The position numbers were made by a program, and so were the translations under genes. This document shows positions 19,389 through 28,627 of a DNA stretch of 64,000 bases, one piece after another; within the stretch, counting starts at the first letter, position 1; each line of letters starts with the position of its first letter. Origin of the DNA: Aureliella helgolandensis (GTDB lineage Bacteria > Planctomycetota > Planctomycetia > Pirellulales > Pirellulaceae); NCBI RefSeq assembly GCF_007752135.1, contig NZ_CP036298.1:6433501-6497500 (forward strand), in the 5' to 3' direction. Under the pieces are notes generated by a model that was not told the origin of the DNA, ran no database searches, and saw nothing but the letters and a program-made list of their open reading frames with translations.

Positions 19389-19666
19389 TAGATGGGCCTC
19401 ACTTTCCTCTGTTCAAAGCAATCCACACTCATGGGTCTTCCCCTCTACCTTGGCAACCGATTCCCGCGGGCTTTCGCTTTCCGTCAACAATTCTCGTCTT
19501 GGGATCGCTCAGGATCGAGTGGGAAATGATGTGGGATAGAATTTCAAGCAATCATGCCAGCAAACTCAAGCGGGAAGTCTCTGCTGCGTATCGAATACGT
19601 CAGCTGCCTTCCGCTCATTCCCCTGCAATGCATCTCTTCCCCGGTTCATCTCATCTTCATCTTAGC
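19389..19666. other. moaD-moaE gap
   Basis: 278 nt between moaD and moaE, wide for subunits of one enzyme. A dyad or riboswitch-like fold was looked for; I see nothing convincing and no gene. It could hold a second promoter for moaE. Confidence 0.3.
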
Positions 19667-19924
19667 TTAGCCACCACTAACCGGTGGAATCATCACCACC
19701 ATCGCGTTGTTGTCCAACAAGTAATCCTCGTCGACAAAACAGGCTTGGACGGCCCATCGACTCTGTTCAGCTAGGCTCCGCAGTTTGGGGAAGCGTTCGA
19801 CAAGCTGCCGCCTCACGTCACTCACGCTGGCGGGCTGTGTGAACTCCACCCAGATCTTCCGCTCTCCAACGATCGCTGCTGCTCCCGCGTAAAACTCGAC
19901 TTCAATCGACACAGATTTGCACAT
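19667..19924 (-). CDS. moaD: molybdopterin synthase sulfur carrier MoaD
   Basis: Ubiquitin-like sulfur carrier, 85 aa from ATG 19924. It has the beta-grasp pattern SIEVEFYAGAAAIVGERK and ends with IPPVSGG; the terminal Gly-Gly is adenylated and thiocarboxylated. The frame is open upstream to 20002, but the extra residues are not family-like. It is first in the moa transcript; the upstream oxidoreductase gene ends 103 nt before the moaD start. Confidence 0.92.
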   Translation of the reverse strand: MCKSVSIEVEFYAGAAAIVGERKIWVEFTQPASVSDVRRQLVERFPKLRSLAEQSRWAVQACFVDEDYLLDNNAMVVMIPPVSGG

Positions 19925-20027
19925 TCTCCAAGCCTCTAGGGAACTTGCGGCGGGCTTCCCCCACCTGGCAAGTCGAAATTTCTTGACGCGACGGTGAATC
20001 ACCGACGTTGTAAACTCAGTTCCCCAA

Positions 20028-23000
20028 TCAGTTCACCAAATTGCCTTCGTTGCGGGACGAAAACCATGCTGCTAGTTGTGGCATCGTGCCATAGGCATAG
20101 GCCAGCACAGCCACCGGATGCACGGTTGGTTTGTCGGTTAGCAATTCCATCTGCAACTTGCAGGCGGTGCATTCCGTCGTCCCCATCTGAGCATGGGTTT
20201 CCTTCATGGTATTGACCAGCCCACGACCGATTCGCAAGCTGGTGCGCAAATTCTTACGCTGCAACCCGAACGTTCCCGCCATACCGCTACAGCCATGTTC
20301 AGCAAATTGAATTTGCAAACCCGGCACCAGCCTCATAAGGTTCAGCGCGGGAGAATCGGCATCGAGTACTTTGGCGTGGCAGGGCTGATGGTACACGATG
20401 CTCATATTCATGGGGCGAAAATCAAGTTCCAGTTGATTTTGCTTGTGCATTTGCCACAGGTAGCTACTCGCCTCGTAGGTATTTTTGGCGATGAGTTCGG
20501 TATCTTCGTTTTGGTAAAGATTGCGGTATTCTTCGATCAGACAGAGAGCAGCAGAGGGTTCTGTGGTAATGATATCGTAGCCCTGCCGCACCGCTTCCGA
20601 CAGGACTTTGATATTCGTAAGTACCAGTTTCCGAGCCCGAGAGATGTCGCCGGCAGCAATCATGGCCATCCAGGATGGAGTTTGGTTGGTAGGAATGTAG
20701 ACTTCGACATTTTGGTGCCGCATCACTTCCACCAGAGCTCGTCCCAACATCGGGTTGTGCCAATTCACATATTGATCGACAAAGTAGAGGACTTTTCGTC
20801 CCGCCGATCTTCCACTGCGATTTAGTTTTTCGCGTGCAGCCCAGCGCAGGAAAGTGCGTCGCGTCACTTTGGGCAGCTTCCGTTGGTGCGCGATGCCGAA
20901 GGTTTTTTCGAGCAACCACCGCATGGCTTTGTTGCCAAGCGCCCAGTTGGCTAGGCGTGGAAAGCGACTCCCTAGGGAAGCCAGCAAATCGACGCGGTTC
21001 AGCAAGCGGTCACTGAGCGGCAGGCCGTGGCTGGCCACGTGCTGCGCCTTTGCCTCTTGCACCAGCTTGGGAATATTGACCGATGCGGGGCACTCCAGCC
21101 GACATTGATGGCAATTGAAGCACAGATCGCTAATCTCTTTCAGCTCGCGGCTCTCCAGCAGCTCGGGCTCCAGCGAACCGGTCAACACGCCTCGCAGCAA
21201 GTTCGCCTTGGCTCTCGGAGAGGCCTCCTCTCCCTTATGGATGCGGAACATGGGGCACATCCGCTCCGCCACGGCACTCGTCCGACAACGTCCGCAACCA
21301 TTGCAGGAGCGCGCGGTGTAACCGACCGAATCCCCTTGGCTCCAGTCGAGGATCACAGGCAGCTGCACCTGAGCGGACTCCACCTGCGTACCCTGCGTAG
21401 GCACGGGAAGTGTTTCGTCCCAGGCAATGCGATTCAAGTCCCCGGTTAACAGTTGCTCATCGACGGCTTGGGACGATCCCAGGCTGGCCGCGGCCGCTTC
21501 GAACGCGTTGCCCACTTGCAATGTTTCACCGCCAACGACGATCGAATTGGTACGCTGGCGAAACAGGGGGACGGGACGTAAGTTCTCATTGACCTTGGGA
21601 GGGGTGGGACTGAGAAATTTACCGGGATTGAGAATCCCAGTCGGATCGAAGACTTGCTTGATCTTACGGCACATCTCCAGTCGTGGACCGAGTTGCTTTT
21701 CCGCCCAGGCAGCGCGGCTAATTCCGAATGCTTGCTCTCCTGAGACGCACCCACCAATCTGCATCACCTTCTCATACAGCGTCTCACTGAGAGTCGCCAA
21801 GCGGATCTGATCTTTGGGACTGGCAAGATCGAGAAACGGTCGCACATCGAGCTGCCCATGCAATGCATGAGCAAACAGGGTAGCCGTCACGCGTTCCGCC
21901 TTCAGAACGTCTTGAACGGTCTTTAAAAACTCGGGGAGTCGTTTGGGTGGGACCGAGATGTCCTCCACGAACGGGAGCGGGCGCAAATTCCCTTTCAGCC
22001 GGTAAAGTCGTGGAATTACGCGGCGGGCCAGGCGCCACAAGAGATTGCGTTCCTGCCCGTCGGTCGTCAATCGATAGGAGAGAACGGGCTTGCCTCGTTT
22101 CTGCAACCGGTGCAGGAGTTGCATCAGGCGATTGCGAACACTGAGAGGCTCATCGCCCTGCATTTCCACCAACAACATCGCTTCGGCACCGCGTGGAATG
22201 ATCGTGGCGTAGACCGATTCCGTCTCTCGGGCGATTTCCAGCAAGCGTCGGTCCATGAGGTCGCAGGCGACCACGTCATCCCGAGCGATGTCCAATGCGG
22301 CTTTGGCGGCAGTATCCAGGCGGTCGAAGAAGAGCAGGAGCAAACCACGCACCGCCGGAATCGCATCTACCCGCAGGGTGGCTTCCGTAATGATCCCCAA
22401 CGTTCCCTCGGAGCCGCTCATCAGTCGAGCTAAATTGACTCGATCTCCGTCGAGCACCTTCTCCATGCGATAACCGCAGCCCCGGGAAACATCCGCCCAG
22501 GGGGGCCGCAGCAATAATGCGGAACCTTGCTGCAGCAGTAAGCCCACCTGCTGTGCAATTGCCCCTTCCCGCGTTCCGACCGCATCTTCGCCGGCCCAGG
22601 CGTGTTGCCCCAATTCCACGACTTCGCCACTGGACAATACGACCTGCAACGATTCGACACAGTCGCCGGTGGAACCGTATCTCGGAAAGTGGCTGCCCGC
22701 AGCATCGACAGAAATCATGCTACCAATGGACGAGACGCTGCGAGTCGCCGGGTCGGGCCCAAACAGCAGATTGTGGTAGCCGATCGAGCGATTCAAGTCG
22801 GCTTGGACGACCCCGCACTGCACGCGCACCGTGCCCGCCTGCGGGGCGTGGACCCGTCGCATGTATCGCGAAAGATCGACGACAATCCCACGTCCCAACG
22901 ATTGGCCAGCCAGCCCGCTCCCTCCTCCGCGAGGAAACACCGGGATCCCGTGCTGGTGGCAGTAGCGTAACAATTCGGCCACATCGCGCGTCGACCTGGG

Positions 23001-23141
23001 GCGCACCACCCCTAAAGGGAGTATTTCATACACACTCGCATCACTCGCATAGAGCTGTGTGTAGAGTGCATCGCAGTGCACATCCCCTTGAAGGAGTCCC
23101 CGCAAGTCGGCTTGAATCCGAATTTGTTCTGACTCCATCAT
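20028..23141 (-). CDS. FAD-linked 2-hydroxyacid dehydrogenase with Fe-S and CCG domains (YdiJ/GlcD-type)
   Basis: Multi-domain oxidoreductase of about 1037 aa, probably oxidising a 2-hydroxy acid such as D-lactate or D-2-hydroxyglutarate and passing electrons through Fe-S clusters. In order: a PCMH-type FAD-binding domain (about 40-210; RPRSTRDVAELLRYC, FPRGGGSGLAGQSLGRG), a FAD-oxidase C-terminal domain (about 215-510), two ferredoxin-like ligand sets (CNGCGRCRTS and CFNCHQCRLECPASVNIP), and a C-terminal heterodisulfide-reductase-like CCG region (QPCHAKVL, EHGCSGMAGTFGLQRKN). The fusion order matches E. coli YdiJ. I use ATG 23141; an in-frame GTG lies at 23150. Substrate cannot be told from sequence. 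Confidence 0.88.
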   Translation of the reverse strand: MMESEQIRIQADLRGLLQGDVHCDALYTQLYASDASVYEILPLGVVRPRSTRDVAELLRYCHQHGIPVFPRGGGSGLAGQSLGRGIVVDLSRYMRRVHAPQAGTVRVQCGVVQADLNRSIGYHNLLFGPDPATRSVSSIGSMISVDAAGSHFPRYGSTGDCVESLQVVLSSGEVVELGQHAWAGEDAVGTREGAIAQQVGLLLQQGSALLLRPPWADVSRGCGYRMEKVLDGDRVNLARLMSGSEGTLGIITEATLRVDAIPAVRGLLLLFFDRLDTAAKAALDIARDDVVACDLMDRRLLEIARETESVYATIIPRGAEAMLLVEMQGDEPLSVRNRLMQLLHRLQKRGKPVLSYRLTTDGQERNLLWRLARRVIPRLYRLKGNLRPLPFVEDISVPPKRLPEFLKTVQDVLKAERVTATLFAHALHGQLDVRPFLDLASPKDQIRLATLSETLYEKVMQIGGCVSGEQAFGISRAAWAEKQLGPRLEMCRKIKQVFDPTGILNPGKFLSPTPPKVNENLRPVPLFRQRTNSIVVGGETLQVGNAFEAAAASLGSSQAVDEQLLTGDLNRIAWDETLPVPTQGTQVESAQVQLPVILDWSQGDSVGYTARSCNGCGRCRTSAVAERMCPMFRIHKGEEASPRAKANLLRGVLTGSLEPELLESRELKEISDLCFNCHQCRLECPASVNIPKLVQEAKAQHVASHGLPLSDRLLNRVDLLASLGSRFPRLANWALGNKAMRWLLEKTFGIAHQRKLPKVTRRTFLRWAAREKLNRSGRSAGRKVLYFVDQYVNWHNPMLGRALVEVMRHQNVEVYIPTNQTPSWMAMIAAGDISRARKLVLTNIKVLSEAVRQGYDIITTEPSAALCLIEEYRNLYQNEDTELIAKNTYEASSYLWQMHKQNQLELDFRPMNMSIVYHQPCHAKVLDADSPALNLMRLVPGLQIQFAEHGCSGMAGTFGLQRKNLRTSLRIGRGLVNTMKETHAQMGTTECTACKLQMELLTDKPTVHPVAVLAYAYGTMPQLAAWFSSRNEGNLVN

Positions 23142-23184
23142 GGCCCGCACAGTTCATTGGATCGAGAGAAGTAGGTAAGGGGAG

Positions 23185-23508
23185 TCATTCCCCGAATTGG
23201 CCGAGGTCGGAGAGCATTTCACTCATTTCGCCTGCGGCGTGCAAATCCCCCTGAGCGCGCGCCTCGTCAATTCCCCGCCGGAGAAACTCTCGCGCAGTAT
23301 CGATGTTTTGATCCTCCGCCAGCAGCTGAGCACTGCGAAAGAAGGCGGGAACGTACGGTGGCTCGCCATCGCACAACCCCGCAAGATGGCTGAGTGCCCC
23401 TTCCAGCTCCCCATCTTTATTCATTTCAAGGGCTAGGGAGTAGCGAAGAAACAGGTCTTGAGGCTCATCTTCCAACATAGCCTCGATCTTAGCGCGACGT
23501 TCATTCAA
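23185..23508 (-). CDS. small tetratricopeptide-repeat protein
   Basis: A 107-aa helical protein with TPR-like units: LFLRYSLALEMNKDGELEGAL and an AREFLRRGIDEARAQGD segment. No signal peptide. The start is TTG 23508, chosen because AAAGGAG lies 7 nt upstream; a nearby ATG is in a different frame. It lies 43 nt ahead of the large oxidoreductase gene on the same strand, so the two are probably co-transcribed. It may act as an adaptor; function is not known. Confidence 0.75.
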   Translation of the reverse strand: MNERRAKIEAMLEDEPQDLFLRYSLALEMNKDGELEGALSHLAGLCDGEPPYVPAFFRSAQLLAEDQNIDTAREFLRRGIDEARAQGDLHAAGEMSEMLSDLGQFGE

Positions 23509-23822
23509 TCCAGGGCTCCTTTAATTTGGGGCTTCTCAAGTAAATCGGGGCTTCTAGAGCTTTCATGGCTCCATGCAGCCCCAACCGCCCCTGATTGTAC
23601 AAGCGGTCTAGAACCTACGTAACTCGCAACCGCCGAGTTTCAACTCCAGAAAACCAGTCCCTTTGGCGTAGAAACAACAAATATTCAAGCAGGATGCGTG
23701 AAGCATGATACAGACGCGACTGCTAGAAATGGTATGCTCAACCGGCTACAACGATTTTTCGTAAGGGGGCAATCACCTTGCCCCAAGAATCGTCAACCTT
23801 CGAAAACCCAGGAGTCATTTCG
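23509..23822. other. divergent promoter region
   Basis: 314 nt between two divergent genes, with no gene seen and AT-richer sequence near 23640-23700. A GGGGG about 7 nt before an upstream in-frame TTG (23778) is a weaker alternative start for the thioredoxin gene. Confidence 0.35.
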
Positions 23823-24959
23823 TTGAAATTCCATAGCTTATTGACCGCTCTGTTGGCCATTGGATGCTTTTGCGGCCTCGTACGGCCAACCCTGGCAGAT
23901 GCGGATCTGCTCACGGTAGGCTCACCTGCTCCCGCTCTGGACGTTGAGCACTGGGTCCAGGACGGCAAGGGGAAATTCAAGCCAGTTACCAAGTTTGAAT
24001 CTGGCAAAGTCTATGTTGTCGAGTTCTGGGCTACCTGGTGTGGCCCCTGTGTCATGAGCATGCCACACTTGGCAGAGACCCAACACAAGTACGCTGACCA
24101 AGGTGTGCAGATTGTCAGCATTAGCGATGAAGATCTCGAGACCGTTGAAAAATTCTTGGAACGAGCTGTTCCCCAGCGTGGCCCGGCCGAAGATGCCCAG
24201 GAGCCAGCCAAACAAACGTTCCGGGAATTGACCAGTGCTTATTGCCTGACCACCGATCCCGATCAGAGCTCTTACCAAAGCTACATGAATGCAGCCGCTC
24301 AAGGCGGTATCCCGACGGCCTTCCTCGTCGGCAAAACGGGACTGATCGAATGGATCGGCCATCCCATGCAAATGGACGAACCGCTCGCAGCAGTGGTCGA
24401 CGGCAACTGGGACCGGGAGAAATTTGCTTCCGAGTTCAAGCCAGCTCAACTCGCAGAGGTGACACGCCAAAAAGTGATGCAACTGGCGAGTGAACAAGAT
24501 TTCGAAGGCGCCCTGAAGGTTCTCGACAAAGCCCTGCAAGAAGGAGGCACTTTGGAGTTGAAGAACTTGAAGCTGCAGTTGCTCCTGATTTCGAAGAAAA
24601 CCGAAGAGGCAGTCACGCTGACTCAAAGCTTGTTTGTCGAGATGGCGGACAATCCTGAACAAGTCAACGCCCTAGCTTGGAACGTCTTTGAAATGTCCTC
24701 ACGCGGTGCTGAAGGCATCGAAAAGATTGTCGATGCTTCCATCGAAGCTGCCATGGCTGCCGCTAAGAAATCCCAAGGGGAATTGAAGGGCAGTATCCTC
24801 GATACGGCCGCTCACCTGCATTTCATCCAAGGCAATCTCGACGAAGCGTTGGCCTTGGAAACCGAAGCTGCCAAACTCGTCGGCCCAGATGATCGCTACG
24901 TAGCCAACTTCTTGAAAGAACTGCAGGAGGCCAAGGCGGCCAGCGAGCAGGACAAGTAG
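23823..24959 (+). CDS. secreted thioredoxin-like protein with TPR-like C-terminus
   Basis: Exported thiol-disulfide protein, about 378 aa. The N-terminus FHSLLTALLAIGCFCGLVRP followed by TLADA is a signal peptide. A TlpA/thioredoxin domain follows, with active-site WATWCGPC (Cys 73 and 76), the resolving cis-Pro in AQGGIPTAFLVG, and an insertion between them carrying DEDLETVEKFLERA. The C-terminal half (about 220-370) is helical and repeat-like (SEQDFEGALKVLDKALQ, IQGNLDEALALETEAAKLVG). I start at TTG 23823 because AGGAG lies 8 nt upstream and the signal peptide starts there; TTG 23778 is the alternative. Followed by a strong terminator. Confidence 0.88.
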   Translation: MKFHSLLTALLAIGCFCGLVRPTLADADLLTVGSPAPALDVEHWVQDGKGKFKPVTKFESGKVYVVEFWATWCGPCVMSMPHLAETQHKYADQGVQIVSISDEDLETVEKFLERAVPQRGPAEDAQEPAKQTFRELTSAYCLTTDPDQSSYQSYMNAAAQGGIPTAFLVGKTGLIEWIGHPMQMDEPLAAVVDGNWDREKFASEFKPAQLAEVTRQKVMQLASEQDFEGALKVLDKALQEGGTLELKNLKLQLLLISKKTEEAVTLTQSLFVEMADNPEQVNALAWNVFEMSSRGAEGIEKIVDASIEAAMAAAKKSQGELKGSILDTAAHLHFIQGNLDEALALETEAAKLVGPDDRYVANFLKELQEAKAASEQDK

Positions 24960-24987
24960 CAATTGACCACGGTTGCCTCAACAGGCT

Positions 24988-25032
24988 GGCCCGAGAGTTT
25001 GCCCCCCCCGGAAAAACTCTCGGGCCTTTTTT
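24988..25032 (+). terminator. Rho-independent terminator
   Basis: GGCCCGAGAGTTT pairs perfectly with AAACTCTCGGGCC (13 bp), followed by six T residues. It lies 28 nt after the thioredoxin stop. Confidence 0.92.
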
Positions 25033-25189
25033 ACGCGCGGTACATTCCGAGCGTCCCGTTATCTCTTTGCCAATCTTCCGCGAACGGCCGTAACTCCGGC
25101 GATTCCGCGGCGCGGCCTCCGCCTAGGGACCACGCCTTGCAGCCACGTCCCATTTGGCAGATGCCTTACGGCTCAGCAACCCTCGCGAC

Positions 25190-28012
25190 TTAGCGTAAGA
25201 CCCGGTTTGTCAGCGGGGCAGCGATCTTTCCTACAGTATCCAAGTACTGAGTGGATTCCTCTTGCACCAAGCGTGCTTCCGACTCGTCCATCCGGACCTC
25301 CGCTCGGAAACGGTGCATTCCCGCGGTCGCCGCCTCTGCAAATACTTGCAACTGCACCGACTCCCCTGCAGCCAAGGTGGTGAGAGGTTCGAACAGAAGC
25401 TGTCCTGGAATGATGCGACAGGGCTGTCCCTCTCCCCGTGTCGGTTCGATGCCATCGGAGAATTGAGCGACAACACGCACGTTGCTGGCCGCTTTCGACC
25501 CTCGGTTGGTTAGCGTGAGTTCATACAACACTTCGCCTTGCACCGGTGCTGGAGACAATGGATCGTTCACCAGCAACTTCACGTCGGCGATCGATTGTAG
25601 TTGAGTCGTCGCAGCTGCGTTGGCCAACTCTCCCGCGGTTCCTTCGCAGACAATTTCGACGAGGTTCTCGCCTTCCTGCAGGAGCTGCAACTGCACTGGA
25701 AAGTCCAACGATTTGCCGACACCGAGCTCTTCAATGTTCCAGGTCAAATAACCCTCAACCAGCTCGGCTCCCGCCGGTTTGGCGAGAACTTCTGCTTGAG
25801 GCGGCAGCTTGATTTTGGCCACGACATCGCGTGCCACAGCGTCCCCGGAGTTGGCAAGCTGCACGAGGTAGCTTGCCGGCGAACCATGGTAGACCAGGGA
25901 GGGGGCAGCCATCTTCGCTTGCAATTCAGGTTTGCGCACAAGCACTTCGATGTCTGTGTCGCTGCTCAATTCGCCCGCTGCGACCGCCGAGGCGGCAATG
26001 GCAATGGGGCCTTTTTGATTAAAGATCAGCTCTACTTCGATGACTTGCTCGCCACCTGCAGCGATGCTGCCAACCTCGGAAGTGCTCGAGCCATAGGGAC
26101 CAGCGGTCAAGGTCACCGCTACATTGGAAGCAGACGCATTGCCTGGATTGCGAACGTGCAAGCGGTAGGCATTGGGCTCCCCAAAACGAACTTCGGACGG
26201 CCCTTCCAACGCTAGCTCCAGGCGAGGAGCCAAGACATCAAACTCGGTACTTGAAGTAAGTGGGATCAGGGTCCACTCCATAGCCACCGCAAAGTTCTGC
26301 GGACGGGATGCCACCAATTGTACGGGCGCCGAAGCGGTCTGCCCGGAGGCCAAGTGGTCGAATCCCCAAGTCAGTAGAGTGGCTCCATCTGCCGCATGCT
26401 CGACTTCAAATTCGCCATGACTCGGTTTGAGCGATTGCACAGCGATTCCCACCGGCACATCCATGCGCAAAATCAGCCCACGCAGATCGATCGCATCAGT
26501 ATTGGTGACGACAATGGCATAGTTGGCGGGTGTGCCGACTGGCAGGTCGGCTGGGCCGGTCAGTTCCACAACGATATGAGGTGATTCCATTTTCATCCGC
26601 TGGTCGCCGTTGGCAGCTGGTGGCTTGCTCGGAGCAGCGGCAGTCCCAGCAGATTGGAACGGCCCCTTGGCAGGCAAACCGGTGGGCAGCTCAACCTTGG
26701 CAGCTCCTCCATGGGGCGGTTGCGCGCCTTCTGCTTCCGGTAGGTCATGCCGAGCATTGGAATCCAATGCCGCCGTTCCCGCAGGGGCTGGCAGAGCATT
26801 GCTATTGGTTGAGAGGTCACGGGGCAAACTCGCGGAGAAGCTGCTTTCCGGCGCTGCTTTCTTCATGTCAGAAGCCTTGCTCTCCTCTTGGTTGCTTAAA
26901 CCGTTGGCCGAGAGAATCGGCATCGAGGGTAGCGAGGCAGGGTCGGAGCTTAAGGCGGACGAACGCTCGCCGGGCGATGCCGGTAGTCCGCCTCGTTCGG
27001 AAGTCGGAACATCCACCAGGAAGGCTGGCACGCTGACGCTTTGCGCAGTCCTCGCCTGCGGCGGTGGACTCGGCATCGTTTTCGAGTTGGGAAACTGGGC
27101 TACCGCAGCAGCTTTACTATCCGCCGTGAGAGTCGAGCCAGTAGCAGCACCGCTGCCTTCCACTTGCGAAGCCACGCGTGTCGCGTCGCTCGGCGGGGAA
27201 GGCGTCGCTGGAGTATTACCTAGCGAGGCCGTCTTGCCGCTGCTCAGTGCCGCGCCGCTGGCGCTCCTCCCGGGCAGGGGGACGCGAGGCACGAAGGGTG
27301 CGCGAGATTCCGAGTCATCAGCCACCGTCGAGACTCTGCCCGTGGCAGCGATGCTGCGATCGGATGATCGCAATGCTGTAGATTTGGCGGTCGACGATGT
27401 CGACGGAGCTGTCCGAGATTTGCCACGCAGGGATGCGGCCACGCTGGGTGGCAAGTCCTCGGTAACGTACACGCGGCCAGAGGCTGGGGCCGAAAGTGTA
27501 GGGGCTGCGCCAATTCCCGATCCGGGCATTGCGGAATCGGTCATGCCCGAACGCTGGGCGAGATCCTCGGGGCTGATGACAGCCGGCAGGGAAGGGTGAG
27601 GAATCGAGCTTCGCGTCGGTTCCCCGCTGGTCGGCAGCCGGGGCTGCCGCGGTGCGTGGTTCCGCAGCGACGGCGCAGGGCTACTGAGATGTCCACCGCT
27701 ATGCGTTGGAGCGGAAGAATTCTCCTTGGAGTCATTCGATTTGAAGACCCCCAGCGCCTCTTCCGAAAGTGAACGAAGTTGGTGCACAATGCCTCCACGC
27801 AGGATGGGAGGGGGCTCCTGGCCGCGTTCCTCCTGCGCCTCAACCTGCGAGGTCAGGGCCTGCAACAAACCGACCCCCACGAGCGCAAGTGCAGTCCGCC
27901 AGCGGCCTGCCCTCTGCAAACGGAGCACCCCTGGGACGCACCGCCGTGGCTCGTAGTGTTGATTGGAACGCTCGTTTTGCCTACCTATCATCGCCGAAGG
28001 GCTCCCATCCAT
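25190..28012 (-). CDS. secreted DUF11-repeat protein
   Basis: Exported protein of about 940 aa. A hydrophobic stretch (TALALVGVGLLQALTSQVEA) near residue 40 looks like a long-n-region signal peptide. Residues of about 70-440 are disordered and rich in Pro, Ser and Ala. From about 450 there are four DUF11-type Ig-like units, each opening like VELTGPADLPVGTPANYAIV and ending with an LTWxxxxLASGQ-like strand: HIVVELTGPADLP, LELALEGPSEVRF, LQAKMAAPSLVYH and VKLLVNDPLSPAP. This architecture is common for cell-surface proteins. Start ATG 28012 is tentative; ATG 27991 is possible. Confidence 0.8.
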   Translation of the reverse strand: MDGSPSAMIGRQNERSNQHYEPRRCVPGVLRLQRAGRWRTALALVGVGLLQALTSQVEAQEERGQEPPPILRGGIVHQLRSLSEEALGVFKSNDSKENSSAPTHSGGHLSSPAPSLRNHAPRQPRLPTSGEPTRSSIPHPSLPAVISPEDLAQRSGMTDSAMPGSGIGAAPTLSAPASGRVYVTEDLPPSVAASLRGKSRTAPSTSSTAKSTALRSSDRSIAATGRVSTVADDSESRAPFVPRVPLPGRSASGAALSSGKTASLGNTPATPSPPSDATRVASQVEGSGAATGSTLTADSKAAAVAQFPNSKTMPSPPPQARTAQSVSVPAFLVDVPTSERGGLPASPGERSSALSSDPASLPSMPILSANGLSNQEESKASDMKKAAPESSFSASLPRDLSTNSNALPAPAGTAALDSNARHDLPEAEGAQPPHGGAAKVELPTGLPAKGPFQSAGTAAAPSKPPAANGDQRMKMESPHIVVELTGPADLPVGTPANYAIVVTNTDAIDLRGLILRMDVPVGIAVQSLKPSHGEFEVEHAADGATLLTWGFDHLASGQTASAPVQLVASRPQNFAVAMEWTLIPLTSSTEFDVLAPRLELALEGPSEVRFGEPNAYRLHVRNPGNASASNVAVTLTAGPYGSSTSEVGSIAAGGEQVIEVELIFNQKGPIAIAASAVAAGELSSDTDIEVLVRKPELQAKMAAPSLVYHGSPASYLVQLANSGDAVARDVVAKIKLPPQAEVLAKPAGAELVEGYLTWNIEELGVGKSLDFPVQLQLLQEGENLVEIVCEGTAGELANAAATTQLQSIADVKLLVNDPLSPAPVQGEVLYELTLTNRGSKAASNVRVVAQFSDGIEPTRGEGQPCRIIPGQLLFEPLTTLAAGESVQLQVFAEAATAGMHRFRAEVRMDESEARLVQEESTQYLDTVGKIAAPLTNRVLR

Positions 28013-28627
28013 GGTTTATGCGCCTACCGTTCGCAGGGCACTATCTAACCTGGACTATCGACTGGGAGGGATGTATCGATTAAACCAAAGTAAGTGAAAG
28101 TAGGCAAAATTTTCCGTTATTGCCGTTATTCCGGCCTTTTCCGCCGCAGGCCCTGTCGGTCCGCTTCCATGACAAGTGCAGCAAAATGCTACACCTGTGG
28201 CAGAATCCTTCATTCTCGGCCGATGCGAATCACGCAAATTGCAACGAATGCCCTCGCAGCCCCAGAAAAACACATTTGGTACGCAACTTGCACTCGTATT
28301 AGACGGAATCGTTTCATTCGGTTTTCTTAGGCTTTCAATCACTACACCTCGCCCTATTTTGAACTAATTTTGTGGCAGGTTGCTGGTTAGGCAAATAGAA
28401 TGAATTACTGGTAGAAACTTTTCTTTTCCTTCCACTGCTTCGCTGCCCCTCTCTCGAGACGCAGTTTCCAGCTTTGCCAGGAATCGTATGAACGTGTTGA
28501 AGTTTGCCGAGTCGAGTGTTTTCGTTGGGAAGCGATTTCCCGCGAGATCAAGAACTCGTTAGATAAGCACCATCGGTTCACCCACTCCATTCACTATCTC
28601 CTCAGGTTTTCAGGGAGCCGTATCGAA
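28013..28627. other. divergent intergenic region, AT-richer
   Basis: About 600 nt between two divergent secreted-protein genes. AT-rich around 28280-28430 and probably holds promoters for both. No gene-like frame and no strong inverted repeat seen. Confidence 0.4.

Noticed and set aside
26610..27599. Long plus-strand open frame of 329 codons
   Set aside because: It is antisense to the disordered, GC-rich part of the DUF11 gene, where codon bias opens the other strand; it shows no domain or start signal.
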